From assembly GCA_011109175.1 (NCBI GenBank), contig RDEW01000141.1:11130-43496 (forward strand): 32,367 nucleotides of DNA, read 5' to 3'. This document shows positions 30,434-32,367 of the stretch, piece by piece. Under the pieces are notes generated by a model. The model worked only from the letters and a program-made list of their open reading frames with translations. It did not search any database and was not told the origin of the DNA. The first letter of the stretch is position 1; every line of letters begins with the position of its first letter. A program made the position numbers and the translations under genes. This DNA is from Dicyema japonicum. Taxonomy: Eukaryota > Dicyemida > Rhombozoa > Dicyemidae.

Positions 30434-32367
30434 CTGGTGACGTGGCTCTTGAACTCAATGTCTGGAAAACACAATATCAAGCCATTGGACTTCTCCCTTT
30501 TCACGTTTAACGTCCGGGAACTCTCTAGCGTTTGAAAACTGAAGGAACAGTTCTTAATTATTTTGCCTGCCTTTAGGAGACCAAACTAATCAACGGGATC
30601 GAAGAACAACATGGGAACTTTCGACTAATCTTCCTTCCAGGTGGAACAAGCACTATGGACTAGGATTTTCCGTCAGGAATGATCTATCCAAGAGAGTCTG
30701 CCGATATTACAGTGTGAATGATAGAATCGGGGTGTTGCAATTGAAACTGGATGACCGGTTACGACCGATGAGACATTCATGGGAAGGCATGGTAAGGGGA
30801 AAAGAAATTTCCCGGGAACGAACAATCTATTTTTATGCAATACAGCCTTCATGCATCCAGCTAGACATAAATCTACGTGGTGGGACACAAAACAAATCCC
30901 GAAGGGCGAGTGATAAATATGTACAACCACATCGACTATATCATATGCAGACAAAAAAATTGAGGGATTATACTTGATTCACGAGCTTATGGCGGATCGA
31001 CAGCGACAACAAAATGGTTATTGCTAGACTTTCTCTAAAGAGATTTATGGTACTACAAAGAACGAAATGGAAGCACATAACCCAACTATAGACGTTATAA
31101 CTTGGAATCCTTAATCAGTCAATCAGAAGGGGCCTTAGCATTCAAAGAATATCTGGATGCAGAACTAGAAAACATGCCTACAGATTTGCCCCCGGAAAAT
31201 CCTGGGATTTTGTAAAGCAGTCAATACACAAAGGAGCCAATCTGCATCTATTGAAAGAAAATGAAAAAATCCCATCCGCACAATGAAATTTACACGGTGA
31301 AGGACCTTGCCAATAAACAGAAGACCATATGGATGCTATATCAAAATACTGACGATTCGAATGTAAAATCAAAATTGCGGCTAGAAAGAAAAACTATCAA
31401 AGCAAAAATAAGAAAAACTATACGCCAGCATAACAGAAATAAGCACTGGACCAGATTAAGAAGATAGAATCTCTCAAGGACAACGCTAGATTTTACGAGG
31501 CTGTGAAACAGATGAAAGGAAAGAGCCCATCAACCGATAATGATAAGAGGATGACAAAAACGCAAATGGACTGGCTGAAATTATCGCTGCCCACTTTGGA
31601 AAACTTTTGACCCAAGGAACGACACTATCAACCTAGAACGAGGAAAATTGGACGAGGAAATCACACCATATGAAGTTGAACTTGCGAGTTCCAAGTTGAA
31701 AAACAACAGGACTCCTGGCCCCGACGGACTCGCTGGTGAATTCTTCAAATATGGAACCCAAAAGCTGTATGAATGCATCGCTAGGATCCTGAATGAAATG
31801 TACTATTATGGTCACACGCTGACCCTGGGAGAGGGTATCTTGATACCTGTACAGAAGGCGAATAAACCAAGATCTAAGGTGGAGAACCTCCGTCCGGTCA
31901 TATTAATGAATTCACTTCGGAAAATTCTGGCGAACAAACATTACAAAGGATGGAAGGACGCCTAGATACTTTTCTGTCGCCATACCACAGCGGATTCCGA
32001 AAAGGAAGATCTACTTCCGATGTTTTGTGGTCCCACAAGTGGAGATCTGCGGCCGTTCAAAAGTTCAAAATGTCTACAACCATCCTCGGAATCGACATTT
32101 CGAGGGCCTTCGACTCTGTCGACAGACGGAGGCTAATACTGGTTTTGGAAAGTTTCCTAGACGCTTCAACTGTCAGAATGGCCACCACCCTCCTAGCTGA
32201 TACTTGGCTCACTGTAAGAGTCGGGGGAGCCTTGTCTCGCCGATTTGAGACGACTGTTGGCACTCCACAGGGAGACCATTATCACCTATTCTTTTTGTCA
32301 TATACCTTGAAGCTGCTTTACGGGAGTCAAAACCGATAATGGGTGAAAAGACAAACATTATTGCGTA
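30434..32367 (+). mobile_element. EN-RT non-LTR element running off the right edge
   Basis: The endonuclease start reads DFSLFTFNVRELSS near 30490. After a broken stretch a basic linker (LRLERKTIKAKIRKTIRQHN) sits at 31261-31467. RT fingers are at 31648-31965: SKLKNNRTPGPDGLAGEFFK, then LRPVILMNSLRKIL. The next frame, 31950-32339, has YHSGFRKGRSTSDVL, motif A GIDISRAFDSVDRRRL and motif B GTPQGD. The window ends before the catalytic YADD. Motifs A and B differ in style from the YADD-type elements at 2-367 and 14.5 kb. One frameshift (31950-31965) separates fingers from palm; the rest of the RT is well kept, so this is among the younger copies. Confidence 0.85.

Overview
This is a eukaryotic, metazoan-looking, AT-rich window. 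It carries islands of conserved single-copy genes in a sea of broken retroelements. The strongest organism clue is intron size. By aligning translated exons with well-known protein families, 27 GT-AG introns can be placed in five genes, and all are only 20-27 nt long, mostly 22-23 nt. Introns this short are very rare in animals. From general knowledge, dicyemid mesozoans (parasites of cephalopod kidneys) are the best-known animal group with introns of this size, so I infer a dicyemid or similarly reduced animal. The capping enzyme is the animal/plant type, with the triphosphatase and guanylyltransferase fused.

Layout. 1-750: 3' part of a jockey-like non-LTR retroelement. 840-1440: decayed DNA-transposon-like ORF. 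1472-2930 (-): TRIP4/ASC-1. 3017-3226 (+): small unassigned ORF, divergent from TRIP4. 3240-4560 (+): decayed retroelement with a C-terminal zinc/nuclease-like module. 4689-6962 (-): ANAPC2. 7080-9690: several non-LTR fragments and SINE copy 1. 9690-11600: mostly non-coding. 11600-16600 (-): two further EN-RT elements flanking a 13.5-14.3 kb segment of unknown origin. 16661-16964 (-): SINE copy 2. 17078-18980 (+): mRNA-capping enzyme. 19117-19415 (+): SINE copy 3. 19900-24550: assorted EN and RT fragments, one flanked by a 44-bp target-site duplication. 24652-25503 (+): intact two-exon LAMP-like membrane glycoprotein. 25780-26300 (-): another zinc/nuclease-like module. 27397-27552 (+): orphan alanyl-tRNA synthetase editing-domain exon cut by a retroelement. 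29009-30307 (-): aspartate aminotransferase. 30434-32367 (+): EN-RT element running off the end.

The cellular genes do not form one pathway: transcription coactivation/ribosome rescue, cell-cycle ubiquitination, mRNA capping, lysosomal membrane, amino-acid metabolism. Each is compact (about 0.9-2.3 kb) because the introns are tiny. TRIP4, ANAPC2 and the capping enzyme read well across conserved motifs but contain single-base frame slips, mostly at homopolymer runs. The capping enzyme also has TGA where a conserved Trp precedes the catalytic Lys. Either the assembly has uncorrected indels or some loci are decaying. The LAMP-like gene is intact, and the aminotransferase is nearly so.
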